DNA of 64,000 nucleotides from Liquidambar formosana (GCA_039720395.1 CM077820.1:15213848-15277847), one strand, 5' to 3'. Shown: positions 44,008 through 57,923, counted from the stretch's first letter. Numbers and translations are program-made. Notes: generated by a model from the letters alone, not told the origin.

Positions 44008-44703
44008 TTTAGAAGCAATATTAATTGCTATTTATCTCAAATCATTTTTCCAAATTCAACATCCTAAACGAGGTAGAATCCAAGTATTGGATCTATTTAT
44101 TTGGGCTCACTATTCAAATTCAAATTTCAGTATTGAAATTTATGGGTTATCATTTTATCACATCATTTAAAATATTGAATTTGATAAAAAAAAAATTTTA
44201 AAAATTAAATTTGGGAGAAGTGGCACTTTTCATTTTAATTTTTATAGTAGAGTAATATCCAATTTTTGGGCGGATTTAGTTGGTAAGTCATTTTACATAT
44301 TTTCTCTTCATCAATAAAATTGGGAGGATTAGAACTATCACTTAGATCATGGTAGGAAGCTTCCCTGTGGAGGGAGGCTACCCCTTTTACATAATACTGC
44401 ATGGCCGTTTTTATCTGAATGACTATAATAACCTTTTTGGCCTTACATTCTGTCCAAATGGTCACAGAAACCGGGGGCCCTTTTGATGTCCTCTTGATGC
44501 AGGGCAATCCTTAAAAGGAGGGCATTCATGGTGAATTTTCACTTCATATTTCCACTTTTGATACTTGTTTTATGTGGAAAAAGGGGGAACAAACCACGGA
44601 TGGATATGAATCCCCTGTACAGAATCCTGTCTTCGCAAATCTATGGGCTGCATATTATCCTGAAACCCGGACTGTACATTTCTAGGTCATAGCAAAAATG
44701 TAA
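44008..44703. other. Intergenic, no recognised gene
   Basis: About 44,280-44,520 is somewhat more complex in composition, with a minus-strand open frame of 90 codons (44,235-44,507) that I do not recognise. No support beyond openness. Confidence 0.3.
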
Positions 44704-45709
44704 GAGTAAATTACACTTACACCTTCTTTAGTATCTGACAATTATAGATACATCCTCTTTCGTTTTTAAAATTATACTAATATCCCTTGTTTTACAAAAT
44801 AAATTACAATGACACCCCCTCAAGTTAACCACCGTTAATAATTCCATCCAAATTGGCTTATGTGATGTTTATTTTTGTCAAAAATACCTAGATTACCCTT
44901 AAATACTTATTGTTTGAACATTTAAACAATATAATTTTACATAATCTCACCTTTGTTGTTTTCCTAAACAAACCAAACACTTTCATGTTTTTCTCTAATT
45001 TTTTTAATATCTTGAGCTCAGAAAAAAAAAAAAAAAAAACAAAAATTGTTAATGTATTATTTTTTTATTCAATTATTTTTTTGATAAAGATATGATAGAT
45101 TTAATGGCTAAAAAGAATTATAAAGCAACCCACACCACATCCCATAACTCTTTAATAGATCTTTCAAAGCTTTGTGTATTTTGATTGTGTCAAATTGTCT
45201 ATATTAGCCTCATAGTTAGCTCTATCTCATCTTTTGTTTATATTAACTTTCCAAGAGTATCATCCTAACTCGAACAATTGAACTCAAGCATTCCCAATAA
45301 TATTTTAATATATTTCTAATTTTAAAAAAAATATTTTTATTTTCACTCATCATCCATCTCTACACTCCTAAAAAACAAGAACATAAAGTCTAATTAAATT
45401 TTATTACCACACACACACACACACACACACAAAAATAAAAATAAAAAAAATTTTAAAAATCCAATTAAAAATGAAGTCATAGTGTAGATCCAATTTTATC
45501 AAATTACATTGGTGAAGAGGAGAGGGAAAAAGGGAGAGAGATTTGTTAAACAATGCAATTTACATCAAGGGTATTGATGTCATTTTATGTGTATGGTTAA
45601 CTCCATTAAACTAACCATCCCGACAAGGGGTGTCAATATAATTTCAAAAATGAGAGGGGATACATCTGTAATTATTAGATACTAGAGAAGGTGTAAGTGT
45701 AATTTATCT
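44704..45709. mobile_element. Non-autonomous Mutator-like element (1,006 bp)
   Basis: Terminal inverted repeats extend about 80 bp: GAGTAAATTACACTTACACC at the left, with the complement of AGATAAATTACACTTACACC at the right. The 9-mer AAAATGTAA flanks it exactly at 44,695-44,703 and 45,710-45,718. A 9-bp target duplication with long TIRs is the Mutator signature. The interior is AT-rich and encodes no transposase. Confidence 0.85.
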
Positions 45710-45718
45710 AAAATGTAA

Positions 45719-47876
45719 AACGACATATATAACTCATCTCAAAATTGATAAATGAACAATACAAAAAAAATAAGGATTATAAATGCCAAAAAAAAAAAAA
45801 TTGATGCTAGGAAACCTCTTAATAGCCCCAAAACAACCCATATGATGTATCATGAAAGTAGCACCCAAAACAACCCTTAAGTGGGTTAGTTGGGTAGCAC
45901 CTGGCCTAATATTCATGACATATCATTGTTTTAAGAGATTTTTAAGAGGTCTTCATTAGGATTAAGGATTCAATGATAAGGTACTCGAAACTCAGCATTG
46001 TACTATAAAATACGGAGTATTGTTGGATGAGTTCATGGACAGTTTAGATTAAAAATTGAAAAAGTTGTTACTAAAATGACTTTAATGGAAAATTTTTTGA
46101 ACTTTTAATCCCTACTGTCCATGAGTTCATCTAACATGTAATACTATCATGGCATGAGTGAAATAATAGTTAACGTTTTGAATCTTATCATCCAAAAAAA
46201 AAAAAAAAAAAGAAACTCCTTATCATCCCCCTACCACCCCGAAAAATACCAAAAAAAAAAAAAAAATCATTATTATCCCAATGGTGTTTTTCAATTTGCG
46301 TAAGTTTGTAGTGTGAACTATTTAATAGTAAAACATTTATCAACTTTAAGTAACCAATATGTTAATATATTACATCTTTGTATTTCCACCAATAACCCAT
46401 GACAAAATTGAACAAATGGGCAGCATAATGAAGATTGAAGATCCATGGCTGTATCGTAAGGAAGATAGGCTTGGTGCTATATGTTGACCCATTACACAAG
46501 TGGGAAGAAATTGTTAGGCGAAGTGGAATGAGACTCTGCCCAATCACGGAGTCAATCGCGCTGCTCCTAATGTGACACAGAGAGAGAGAGAGAGAGAGAG
46601 AATCGAACAGCTGACACGGAGAGTGATGGGTGGGACCAAACTGCAATCAAAATTTGGGCACGAACAGAACTGTCTTTGTGGGGAACTTGATTTTAGTTTA
46701 AAGATGGACCCTACATGTACAACCCATGCTTTCTAGGCCTGAGTGGTCACCCTTTTACTCTTTTACGTGAATCTCTCCCAATCTAGGAGGGCTCCCACGG
46801 CCACAGTTTGGGTTGGATTGTGTCGTATTTAGGCATTTGGTTATATTTATTTTAAGATCTTTTATATTTTTTAAGACAAAAATTATAAAAGCAAAAAATT
46901 ATTGTTGGATTAGAGGAACTAATAAGGATTTTGATTTTTAGAAAGTAATAAGTAAAATATTATATTTTAAGCAAAAACAATAAAAATTTGTTTCTAAAAA
47001 GTCATTTTTATATTTTGGACGAGTTTTATCTTAACTCAAAAAATTTGAGATTGAAAGAGGTTATGTTTATCCTAAACTTTTTGTTTGGACAACGATGATC
47101 CAGCAGAGTTCCCATGACATCCAAAAGATCACCGATGAAATCAATTTTATAAAATGTACTTTTACTTCTGTTGCTTCTACTTAAAAGCAAAATGTAAAAA
47201 AAACTTTTTCTAATTAAACAAAGATCTTTTAAAAAATGCACCAACTATCAAAATCATCCCCATAAACTTATGTCGTGTAATTACTTGGTAGAACGGGGGA
47301 GTTACACGTATCCAAATAAATTAGTCGAATATATAAGCATCTCAAAACTTCCTTATATCAAGAAAGAAAAAAATGAAAAAAAATTATCCCATCCCTCTTT
47401 TTATGAACTTTCTCAATTCCTTTTTATTTTTGGACAGGCAATTCAAGAAATGTACAATACTGTTATATTTATCACACATAGACTTTATTAAATTCAATTG
47501 AAAAATATGTTAAAATGGATTCACACATCTATCAAAATTCATGAATAATCTTAGTTAAATATTATTGAATGACAGACAATATTATATTTTGATTTGCTAT
47601 ATAACTTTTTCCTTTTCCTTTTATTTTTATTTTTGATGGTGAGTAAACTTTCTGGAGAAATCTGAGCGTTGAACAAACTCATGAAGAATTGAAGATCTTT
47701 GCAAGTTCTTTTCCATGGGATCCTGTATATGAGTGAATACACTCATGATTCGGTGCTTTCGTGGGATTCGTGCAATGCCCTTTAAAAATTAAGAGAACTC
47801 GTGAATACATTCATTCATGAAGACGCTCTCATCGTAACGCTTCTCTCTGTGAGTCTCTGTAAAAATATACACACGC

Positions 47877-47914
<38 letters not shown>

Positions 47915-49760
47915 GAACCGAACAGCTGACATGGAGAGCGATGGGGTGGGGGCCCAATCTGCAATCAAGAAGTGATGAGCACGAACAAACTGTGTTTGTG
48001 GGGGCACTTGATTTCCAGTTTAAAAATGGGACCTACCCCTCATATTTAGCCAGGCCCAATGAGTGGTCTCATTTCTTCCCCTATTCCGTAGGCGCCGAAT
48101 CAAATCAGTACACGCGTGCACTGACATGTTGGCCTTTTCGGTTCTCACGCGCTCACATCGAGTGTCGCTGTTCAGACAAAGTTGCGTAAACTTTGGGGCG
48201 TTTGTGGGCATAATGGCTTGCATTTTTACATGCTGCGATTATCTGGGTGAAGACTCATGATGTTGATTTAGGCGCGTGGCTGACACGCTCCAACTACAGG
48301 ACCCCAAAGTGGTCTCAAAGTGAATGTGGGACCACCAGCTGCAGCCCAGTACCGGCTCTTGCGGTGGGAATTATTTTTATTTTTATTTTATTTCAAAATT
48401 CGGTTGATAGAAGTTTGTCGAGTGATTGATATATAAAAGAGGTCATATACTTTTCTTTCACATTTCTCTTGCTTGCATCTACAGTTCATTGATATTTTAT
48501 TGAAGTTTTGTTTCTAGGGTTATTAGACAAAATAATGTTTGTGGACTTGGTTCAAAATGGGTTACTTAAAATGTTCATTTATATTTGAATTTGGTTTGAG
48601 TTCGGCTTGATAAAATGTTAATTTGAACTTAGTTGTTAGATTAACAAATTGAGTTTAGATTTGATTTTTCGAGCTTCTTAATTATCAAGTGAAACTTGAG
48701 TAGAATACTATTTAACTCATTAAATTTATTAATACTTTAAATAACTAAATTATTTGAACTTAACTTTTAAAAAGACTTGTTATCTTGTAAATTAAATGAG
48801 TTAAGTGAAAACCTAATCAAACTCCCGACCCTTCACTCAACTTATTTTGGTACACCCTCATCTTCACTAAAATTAAGCAATCCGGTTGGTCTCACTATGA
48901 ATCAAGCTAAAGCATAATGACCAATTTACATACCGCACTCACAATGAATTAAATTTAGATCCTTGTAAATCTTATAGGGCTTTTCTTGGTCACTAGATCA
49001 TTTGATTTGTAAATAAATGAGAAAAATAAAAAATCATTAAATTATCAAATCTTGTGGAACATGAAAAGTCTTACAAGTTTTTTACAAGAAAAAACCTGCA
49101 GGGATCCAAGTTACTCACAATGAGCCTTTCACAAGCCTTTCATATACATGCTTGTAAATACATGCTCTAGTATATATAAAGACATCCTTGCATGCATTTG
49201 TATGTGTATACGTATAATCATGTGGCATGTATGTATATGGCTCTCCAATGAGAATCATGGGTGCAGAACCCATGACAAAAACAGAAAGCATGGAATATTT
49301 AAGATCCCAAGATCTACGTGGTAGGTGGAAGAAATCTACGAAGGAAACTTTTAAAGGTTACCTTTTAAGCTGTCACCCATAAGGGTGACTTTGAGTCATT
49401 GAGCGAGAGAGAGAGAGAGAGAGAGAGAGATGATCAAGATTCAAGAAGATATTTTCCAAGTATGCATCATGCATGCTAGCTGCTTTGAAATGGACTAAAG
49501 TGAAGAGGCTTTGAGAAGCTCAAAAGATGTGAAATTGGTTGTTCTTGCCCTCTACGGACATTTTTTGATTAGGTATTGGTAGGTATTTTTGTACTCGTTT
49601 GGAGAAAAATTCACCGGAAGCAATGATCATGGCCCAGTTTAGATTATTTGTTCATTGACATTCTGGTAATGGTCCAAAAAATATTGATGGGAGCTTTTAT
49701 AGTGATGGAAGAAGAAAATGTTTAGGGTCAATTTCTTTTGGAATGAGGAAGAAAAGTACC
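45719..49760. other. Intergenic with a duplicated GA-repeat-linked segment
   Basis: No convincing gene. About 46,578-46,760 and 47,879-48,080 are diverged direct copies. Each starts with a (GA)n tract, then CGAACAGCTGACA, GAGAG and GATGGG, then GCACGAACA, TTGTGGGG and CTTGATTT. Another (GA)n tract lies near 49,404-49,431. Confidence 0.45.
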
Positions 49761-52700
49761 ACCCGCATTATTTTTGTGGTTCCAGAAGGATATGTTTCAA
49801 GAAGGCTAGCTACTATTGCTCCTACTATTTTCATGGTCCTTGCAAAAAAAGAAGGGCAATTATTAGGTCTAATTTTTCAATTGTTTCTTGTAAATTTCAA
49901 ACCGCTAATTCAAATGTACATACTACACGGCACCGTCCATCTTATCTTGTCACGAGCTCTCCTGTAATCCAAAATGAGCCAAGTCATTGTATCTATCATA
50001 TCAATTCAATCTTACATTTATATAGATTCAATCAAAATATATTAAAATGAGCTTATACGTGCTAATGGAGAATTCTAATGAAGCACTGTTGGACGTACTA
50101 CAGAGAACATGTAAACATACTTTGAATGGTATAGTGAAATTTTATACGTGGAATTCTTTTGAAAGTAGTACATCTAATGGTAGGGCACATTTATTGTAAT
50201 GCCTTCAATATTCGTTGAAGTAGGGAAAAAGTTCGTCGATCAATTCACCCATGAAGGCAACTAGATAATAGTTCTCTCCTAGCCCCAAAAAAAAACAAAA
50301 AAAAAAAAAAAAAAAAAAAAAAAGGGAGGGTGGGGGGCAATTATTAGTTTTGTATTGAGAAGCAATACAAAAATATAAAAGGAGCAAAGAAAATTAAATG
50401 GCCATTTTATACCACCACAATGCATATATGTAGAAGTGCTCATTCATTTAACCTCTTACCTTTATTTACATTTTAATTTTTAATTTCAAATATATATATC
50501 TATATATATATATACCACTAGATCTTAATTTAAAATAATGTAAAAATTGTTACTTTTGTCTCAACGCCCTTGGCATTATGACTCGTAAAAATGTAATATC
50601 GAAACTTGATGCATACAACAATAATTACAATAGAATGGCTATCTTAATTGTAGCTATTTATGTTATTATGCGGAAATTTGTCACAAAGATTTGGCCATGA
50701 GATATGTCTCCCTTTAAATCTCCACAAAATTGACCACCGGTCCTTTTACCCCATTTCTTTTCAAGCTTTAGTAGCGGAAAATCTTCTTCAAAATGATAAT
50801 CAATGACAATATATATATATATATATATCCGATAGTGACACTAACCTAAATTTCTGAAACAAAGATTTTATCTAGGTAAAGTCGTAAAGTCGTTCCTCTC
50901 CTCCAGCATGTGACGTACTGCAATACTGCAGCGTACAGTCAAATTTAAACCTTTCGTATCAAGTGGGACTCATCTATCTAGATTCGATCTTTTTCTACGT
51001 CACTAAATTTTATGAATATATTGCTATGTCAAAAGGTTCTAATATATATATAATTTTAATTCTTGAATTGTAGGCGGCCTTTGACAACAACCAATTAACC
51101 TAATCTTGTAATGAGCTAATGAAATGTATCCCTTTCTATAATGATGAAATTGTGATTATATGTCTAATTTACAATATTTTATTATGCTCATCTCTAGGCA
51201 TTCCACCATGTGGTTGGATCGAAATATTCGCATGTTGTCTATGTTAGAAATGAGCTAACAAATTGTCCTGGCACCCCCCAAAAAAAAAAAAAAAAAAAAA
51301 AAAAAATTCCATATGCCACGAGCTGGTAATTAAAATAGATGGAAACTATGATCACAACTCATGTTGTCAAATAAATTTTAGGAGTTCTTCTAAATGTCTT
51401 CCAACTCATATATGTTTGCCCAAATATCTTCCACAGTCGAGCTAGCTTGCTTCCCAATAATTGTTGCAATCACATCTCTATTGGTCACTCTTGATTCTAG
51501 TAGAGTTACTATTTCAATTATTCACTATCAGACATTCCAACTTTTTTCTTAGGTCCACATGCATTAAAATTGAAAAATTTATCAGTGTCATGATATTTCC
51601 TCCGCTGGCTGTTTGCGCCACCATTTCCTCAACGTTTCCATGCATGTCCCATGCGTGCCGTGTCCATATACGAATCTGTCTCACAAAAGCTTGAAAACAT
51701 ATTCACAGCCATTTTCCATGTGCATGTTTCCTATTTTTTTTAATAACCATTTCATACCTGCTTCTCTGATGTTTGACATACCTTGAAAATGGCTAATACT
51801 TGTAGTGTGACACGAGAATTTTGTCGTACTATTAATGATTTCAAGGACATAATTTTCGTGGTTGGGAAATATGTTGAAAACAAGGGGCTATATATGGTTT
51901 GATGTTATGATTTAACAGAAAGCTTTATCCTGTTTTTTGGCGTGCATGATTAAAAAAGAGGTGAGACCATATTCTTGTAGCTGGGGAAAGAGCCGAAAGA
52001 ACCATTGAATCATGATTTGATGGTTTTAACCAAAGTTTTGTGATCCCATGTATGACATGTTTCATGTTCAACATGAAAGATCACAAATATCACAATTACA
52101 TGAGTTGACACTATTTCAAAAAGATTATGTAGTTGATGTTATTTGATTTGAAGTGAATGCCCTTTGATTTGTTAGGAAATTGCTTTGTTATATGTGGTTT
52201 GATTTGATTTTTTTCCCAGTCAGGCAGTCACATTGTATTATTCATTTTTTATCCTTTCTGCTTGTGAAGTCTGCGTAAGGCTCGATCCTAATTAAGGCCT
52301 TCCTAAATGGAGACTTGAGATCCTCAGCCAACAAGGAGCGTGGTCAGAGGTCTTGCTCGTATTTATATATAATATATATAGATATATATTTGGGTTGGAA
52401 AAGTTGAATCATGTTTTATCAATCTATTTATTTTCTAAGTTTAGTTGCCAAAAAATTTATTTCCAAATTTCAAGATGTATGGTAAAAATTCTTTGACCCT
52501 GCTTTGCTAAAATGCCAAGTTTATTAGTATTGTGTACTAGTTTGATTTGTCTGTTGTTGTGTCAGTGACATGATTATAATTTTTAATTTAAAGAAAAAGA
52601 AAAAGAAAAAAAAGAAATTAAACCTCTCGTATGTTTGAAAAAGTGAATGCCATGTTACCGAATGGATTCATATGTGGAGTAAAGTTAAAATGAAATATTG

Positions 52701-54076
52701 CATACTTTTACTCTTTCTCAAATATCCAGGTGACTTTTTAAAAGGAGATTGTATACTTTTACCAATAATTTCTTCTTCTTCTTTTTTTAATTTATTTATT
52801 TATTATTTTTTTTATGATAATGAGGGAACAATCCCACAGTAGGCCTTTTGGACTCACCCATAAAACCTAAATTCTCGGAGAGACTAGCGTAGCAACCCAC
52901 CACCATGGCCTCTCACTTTCTTCTTCTTTTTTTTTTTTTTTTAATTAAAAGAAGGAAGAAAAAGAAAAATGAATATCATATAAAGAGTCTATGGGTTTTT
53001 CATCCTACTTCTCGGGAAATTTTAGTTGACTATTAGTACTTTATCCTAATTCAAAATCGAAGAAATTTTAGTTCAAAAAATAAAAAATGAGAGGGGTAGG
53101 AAAGAAAAATTTAAACGGTTAAAAATATTCAGAATTAACAAATCTAGAATTTCAAAAAAAATTAAGGTATAAAATAGAAAGAACAAAAAAATTCAAGGGA
53201 GGCAGCCTGACCCCCACACCCAGGTAGTACCTCCATCCTTAATTTCCAGGTGACCAACTAGTAAGGCTTTGTTGAGTTGAGTTACCTCGGCTTGTAATAG
53301 GTGAATGTACCACATTTCAATTTCGTTCAAATTATAATTAAATGAAGGCTAAAGGAAAACTGAAGTAAAATTGGAAAAGCAAAAGTGAATGTACAGCTTT
53401 CCCCATGATAAGAAATGGAATGATCGATATAGATAATTAGGGGCACATTTGGACATCTAATTAAAACTGATTAGCTTCATTTTGTCTTACTTAATAAATA
53501 GTTAAATAGCTCTAATCAGTACTACTTATGGTGTGTTTGGTTTGGATTATTGTAATATATAGTAAGTTACCATTAGAAGTACCCTTCATTATTTGATATT
53601 CTAAGTTGGGTTAAAAATTGAAAAACAAACAGTGTTTCTGATGTTTCCTCCGTTGGTTGGTTTTGCCAACAGTTCCCCACGGTTTCCACGCATTTCTTGG
53701 ACACTTAGCTTCTCCATGAGTGAATGATGAATCCAGGCATCCAGCTGCTGTGAGGAAAAACTCAAACCCCATATTTAAAATCCAATTTCCATATGTTTCA
53801 CGTTATTTGATATCCAGACATGTTTCTAGAGTATGTTACCTATAAAAAAAAAGATTATATTTTTACTTCTAATATGTTTTTTTTTCCCATTATCTAGCCC
53901 CTGCGAGGTTGGTTAAGCACTCAAGTTCTGAGTGTGCTCTCCAGAAATCATTGTTTCAGTTCCTCGTAGTTATCGTTGTTTATATAAGTATGGGTCGTCT
54001 CACACGAGTCATTAAGGGATTAATTTAGGTTGAAATTTTGGCGAAACTAAGATCGATCTGGTATACCCTTAATCGT
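49761..54076. other. Intergenic, no gene seen
   Basis: A/T runs, (TA)n tracts near 50,490 and 50,812, and short non-conserved open frames. About 53,895-54,005 has a faint SINE-like look (ordered pol III-like motifs) but is too degraded to call. Confidence 0.5.
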
Positions 54077-54316
54077 TAAGGGGCTGTTTGGCAAACTTGA
54101 AAACCTGGCCAGCTAAGGATAAATCTGGCAAGTTTTGATTTCACACTGTTTAGTAAATCTCTTTTTTCTGCTATTCAGTTCAGTTTTGTTTTGAAAACAA
54201 GACATAAACACAGTTTTTTTCAAATTAACTGTGACTTGGTTTATTTTAAAAACAAAATAACAGTTATGGACCAGACCCAGCCTAATCCAGTTTTTCAAGT
54301 TCCCAAACAGACCCTA
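54077..54316. mobile_element. Small TIR MITE, copy 1 (about 240 bp)
   Basis: Ends AAGGGGCTGTTTGG and CCAAACAGACCCTAA are inverted, and inner CTTGAAAAACCTGG mirrors CCAGTTTTTCAAG. A second diverged copy lies at 55,159-55,407. Likely hAT-related from the CTGTTTGG-type terminus; the target duplication is not clear. Confidence 0.6.
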
Positions 54317-54836
54317 ATGTTTTTAAAAAAAATTCCATTAACCGACGCTTGAATTATGTTGTAGTATTGAGTTCAATGACATAATTCATGGTTGGAAAAC
54401 ATCTACGTTGAAAACAAGGCTATATAGTAGGTTGATGTTATGATTTAACAAAAGCTTAATTACCCACTAATATGGTACGTTTGTTGATGCGTTGAGACAC
54501 ATGATTAAAGGAGAGAGCAGATTCTTGTAACTGGAGAAAAGAGCCGAAAGAACTATTAAACGATGATTTGATGGATTTAACAAAAGTTTAGCAATCACAT
54601 AATGTTGTTCGACGTGAATGATTACAATTAAATATCACAATAACAACACTGTTTAGGAAAATAATGATGGCATGTGATTTCGAGTGCTGGTTGTTAGGGA
54701 AATTGCTTTGTTTTATATCTCATTTGATCTGACCTAGCGCCTCCTTCCAGTCACTTATTGTCTTTAACTTGTTCTTATCGGAAATAGATTTTCAGGTTGG
54801 TGATTTGAACCCTTTTTAAAATATTTTTTTTAAAAA

Positions 54837-54883
<47 letters not shown>

Positions 54884-55158
54884 TAGGGGTTTTAAGTTTA
54901 ATTTTCAAACTGTATTTATTTCCAAATTGATAAATTTATCGCCAAAGTTTTTTTTATCTTACTTTTTACATTCTAAATTACTCCTATCATACTCAACTTT
55001 TTTGTAGTCACTAGAATTTTAATAATTTGGTCCTGATCTTAAGTCTAATTAATTTTAAAGAAGGAAATTTTTTTAATGTCCTCAAATTATAAATAAAATA
55101 AAATTTGTGGCCGGGTGACCCCATAAACCCCCCCCTCCATAATTTGGATTCTGACATG
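54317..55158. other. Intergenic, no gene seen
   Basis: AT-rich, with a (TA)n tract at about 54,845-54,880. Confidence 0.5.
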
Positions 55159-55407
55159 TTAGGGCCTATTTGGTAAACCTAAAAACCTGATCAGTTGAAA
55201 TTAAATCTGATCAATTTTGATTTCACATTTCTTGATAACTCTTTTTTTTTTTTTTTTTCCTGGTAATCTGTTAAGCTTTCTACTGAAAATAAAACATAAA
55301 TACAATTTTTTTCAAACCAACTGTAAGTTGGTTTATTTAAAAACTAGATAGCAGTTAGGTATTAGACTAATTTGATCCACTTTTTAAACTTCCTAAACAT
55401 GCCCTTA
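55159..55407. mobile_element. Small TIR MITE, copy 2 (about 250 bp)
   Basis: Same family as 54,077-54,316. Termini are TTAGGGCCTATTTGG and CCTAAACATGCCCTTAA. Shared interior includes AATCTGNNAANTTTTGATTTCACA and GTTGGTTTATTT. More diverged than copy 1. Confidence 0.55.
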
Positions 55408-57000
55408 AAGCCCAAATTGATCCTAATAATATAAATCTGGGACTTATGCAATTGGCATTCAGCTAGATTAGGGTGAAAGTTCCAAACATAACTAGGTTGG
55501 GTTTTATCATTAGTTCAAAATATTTTAACATTTCTAATTCGCATATATATTGCAACGGAACCTTTCAATTTTTATGGGGCATCCAAACACGCCTAAACTA
55601 TTTTCGCATTATGCAAGTTTTGCAACAGTATTGTTGATGAAGATATGTGAGCTATAGAGCTAGGGAAAATTTTCCATCTATTTTGTACCATTTTGGCGGC
55701 ATGGCCGAATGGTTGGGATGAGACAATCACATCCCTATCCATAATTATTTTAAGTAAAATCACTATGCCAAAAAATTTATCACGGACGTGCTTTGTTTTC
55801 CACACATATGTTGTTTTCACCACTATTTCCCCTACATTTTCCAACAATTCTTGTACAATTCCAACATTTTTTTTACCTCCAATTATGAATCCATTTCACG
55901 TCAATTTTAACCGACATCTAAAATCCATTTCCCAACTGGTTTTTTCTTGTTAATTGAAATCTGCTTTATGCCAAATCTGTTTCCCAAATACGTTTCCTTG
56001 AAAAACGACTACCTTTATATGCATGAAAGATGAATTCTCTGTTGTATGGGGTCATGCATGCACGGTCTGAAACTTTGCTTTCATGAGAGGCTAATGTGAG
56101 AGTCCCTAGGACATAGTTTCTTTATAAGGGAACCGTGGTGTCATGGTGTGAAAAAGGCTCAACTAGTTGATGTTATTAGTCACAAAAAGCTTAAACATGA
56201 ATGACTAAAGAGACCGTAGTGTGGATGGAAAAGAGAGCCGAAAGAGCCGATAAATCATGATTTCATGGATTTAAACAAATGCTTTAGGAATCAAATTATG
56301 TTTGTCTGAATGATCACAAAGATACAACAAACAGTGTTTTCAGAAAATAATGTTTGGTGGTATGTGATTGAAAATGCTGTTTTTCAGCAACTGATTTGAT
56401 CATCGATCCCCCCAATCATACCTTTTTTCTTGCACACATTTTTCAGTGATGGACAGGATTTTTGTTTTTTTCCCCCCTAATCTAAACCAAACCCACCCCC
56501 TCCCTTCCCCAGCCCCAACACCCCCACCCCAACCCAGAATAAAATAAAATAAAATAAAAAATAAAATGAAGAGCAACAAAAGCAACGAATCCTTGTAATG
56601 CGGAGGTGGTAGATTTAAATAGTTACAGTCTTCTGGGTGTGTGTATAGGATGCGGTCAAATAAAAATGTACTTATATAAGTTATATCAGTACCATATATT
56701 AGGGGTTGTATACATTGTGTTAGTAAACTACAGGATACATGAGACCAATGCTTTGGGTACAACCCCTAATACATAGTGCTAGTATAACTTATGTAATAAG
56801 CATGTTTTGTCTGACTAGAACTGTGTATATATGTGATATTAAGTTGGGAGGACCTATCCTATGGGGTTGAGTGTGGGGTTAGTACCAAAAAAATAACAAA
56901 GAGGCTTGAACTAATAAAAATATATAGAATACAATTTGATTTGGGTGACATTAGTTTAAGTTATGCAACATTTTGGATTTACATTAAATTGTACATTTAA
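55408..57000. other. Intergenic, no gene seen
   Basis: No supported gene or RNA. A C/A-rich tract near 56,490-56,540 and short AT repeats. Confidence 0.5.
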
Positions 57001-57120
57001 GTTTTTTTTTTTTCTTTGGTAACATGGATCATAAATTTTTACTACAACCTCTCAAAGGATTCGAACCCAAAATCTCATCCACACTGCGGAATGGGGGAGA
57101 AGTGCCATTAGACCAAAGGT
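57001..57120 (-). mobile_element. SINE or SINE fragment with pol III boxes
   Basis: Read on the minus strand: A-box-like TGGTCTAATGGC (complement at 57,104-57,115), a good B-box GGTTCGAATCC (complement at 57,057-57,067), then an A-rich tail (complement of the T-run at 57,001-57,013). It lacks a tRNA fold, so it is a SINE and not a tRNA gene. No exact target duplication seen. Confidence 0.6.
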
Positions 57121-57616
57121 CATTTGCAAGGGATCCAGATTATTAACCAAAAAAAAAAAGAAAAAAACCAACCAACCAAACCATCACCATGCCAGTTTAA
57201 GGGGATCATGACATTTGAGCGCAATAAAATCAATAGATAACTTGGATCAAAAGACCAAAAAATTGCCGACCTCATCAAAATGGGAGTGTTTTTTGGTATT
57301 TTAAATTCAGTTGCTCATTGATTTTATTGTGCCGAGGTGTTACCATCCCCTTAAACCATCACTAAATCCAGATCCTATTGGCAAATATTCGTTTTTGATT
57401 TGGTTAATTACGTGACTTACACCCCATAGACATAAGGTATGGACATACATAATCGGATACTGGTGTTGGGCTGGGGATAGCACAGACCCTGTAAAGGATT
57501 ATCAATTGCCAAGGTCGCATGCCGTCTAGCCTAGTGTTAAATTCAAGACACAATCACACAAAAAAACAAATAGAAGAAGAGCAACAAATCTACAAAAATT
57601 CTAAGGTGGACACTTA

Positions 57617-57920
57617 TGGCCTGTTTGGTTGTCCAATTCAAAATTAAATAATTCACGAAATTTTACATAGTATTGAAGGCACATTCTATCATATTGAATT
57701 AACAAATTTAAGAAAAAATGATAGTTATCATCACAAATAAAAGTGTCAATTCAAAATAGTGATATTTTAAGAATTCCTTAAAATTGATTCTACAACATCA
57801 ATTATAATGATAACTACAACATTTTAAAATATTTTAATTCAATGCGATAGATTTATGCCTTCAATTCTATGTAAAATTTATTAAATCGTTTAATTTCGAA
57901 TTAAACAACCAAACAAGCCA
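57617..57920. mobile_element. Tourist-like (PIF/Harbinger) MITE, 304 bp
   Basis: Termini TGGCCTGTTTGGTTG and CAACCAAACAAGCCA are inverted. Complementarity continues imperfectly inward for about 140 bp, so the element is nearly one large hairpin. TTA flanks it on both sides (57,614-57,616 and 57,921-57,923), the Tourist-type 3-bp duplication. Confidence 0.85.
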
Positions 57921-57923
57921 TTA

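Noticed and set aside
46600..46680. Possible miR156 precursor next to the GA tract
   Set aside because: The CAGCTGACA...GAGAG stretch only loosely resembles miR156. There is no complementary arm and the mature sequence does not match.
50205..50387. Minus-strand frame over an A-run
   Set aside because: Its poly-phenylalanine translation comes from a homopolymer.
53893..54010. SINE-like segment
   Set aside because: The order of motifs is suggestive, but the B-box is poor and no A-tail or target duplication is visible.
55693..55725. tRNA-like start (GGCGGCATGGCCGAATGGTT)
   Set aside because: It resembles the 5' part of a tRNA-Ser/Leu A-box region, but there is no matching B-box, anticodon arm or acceptor complement downstream.
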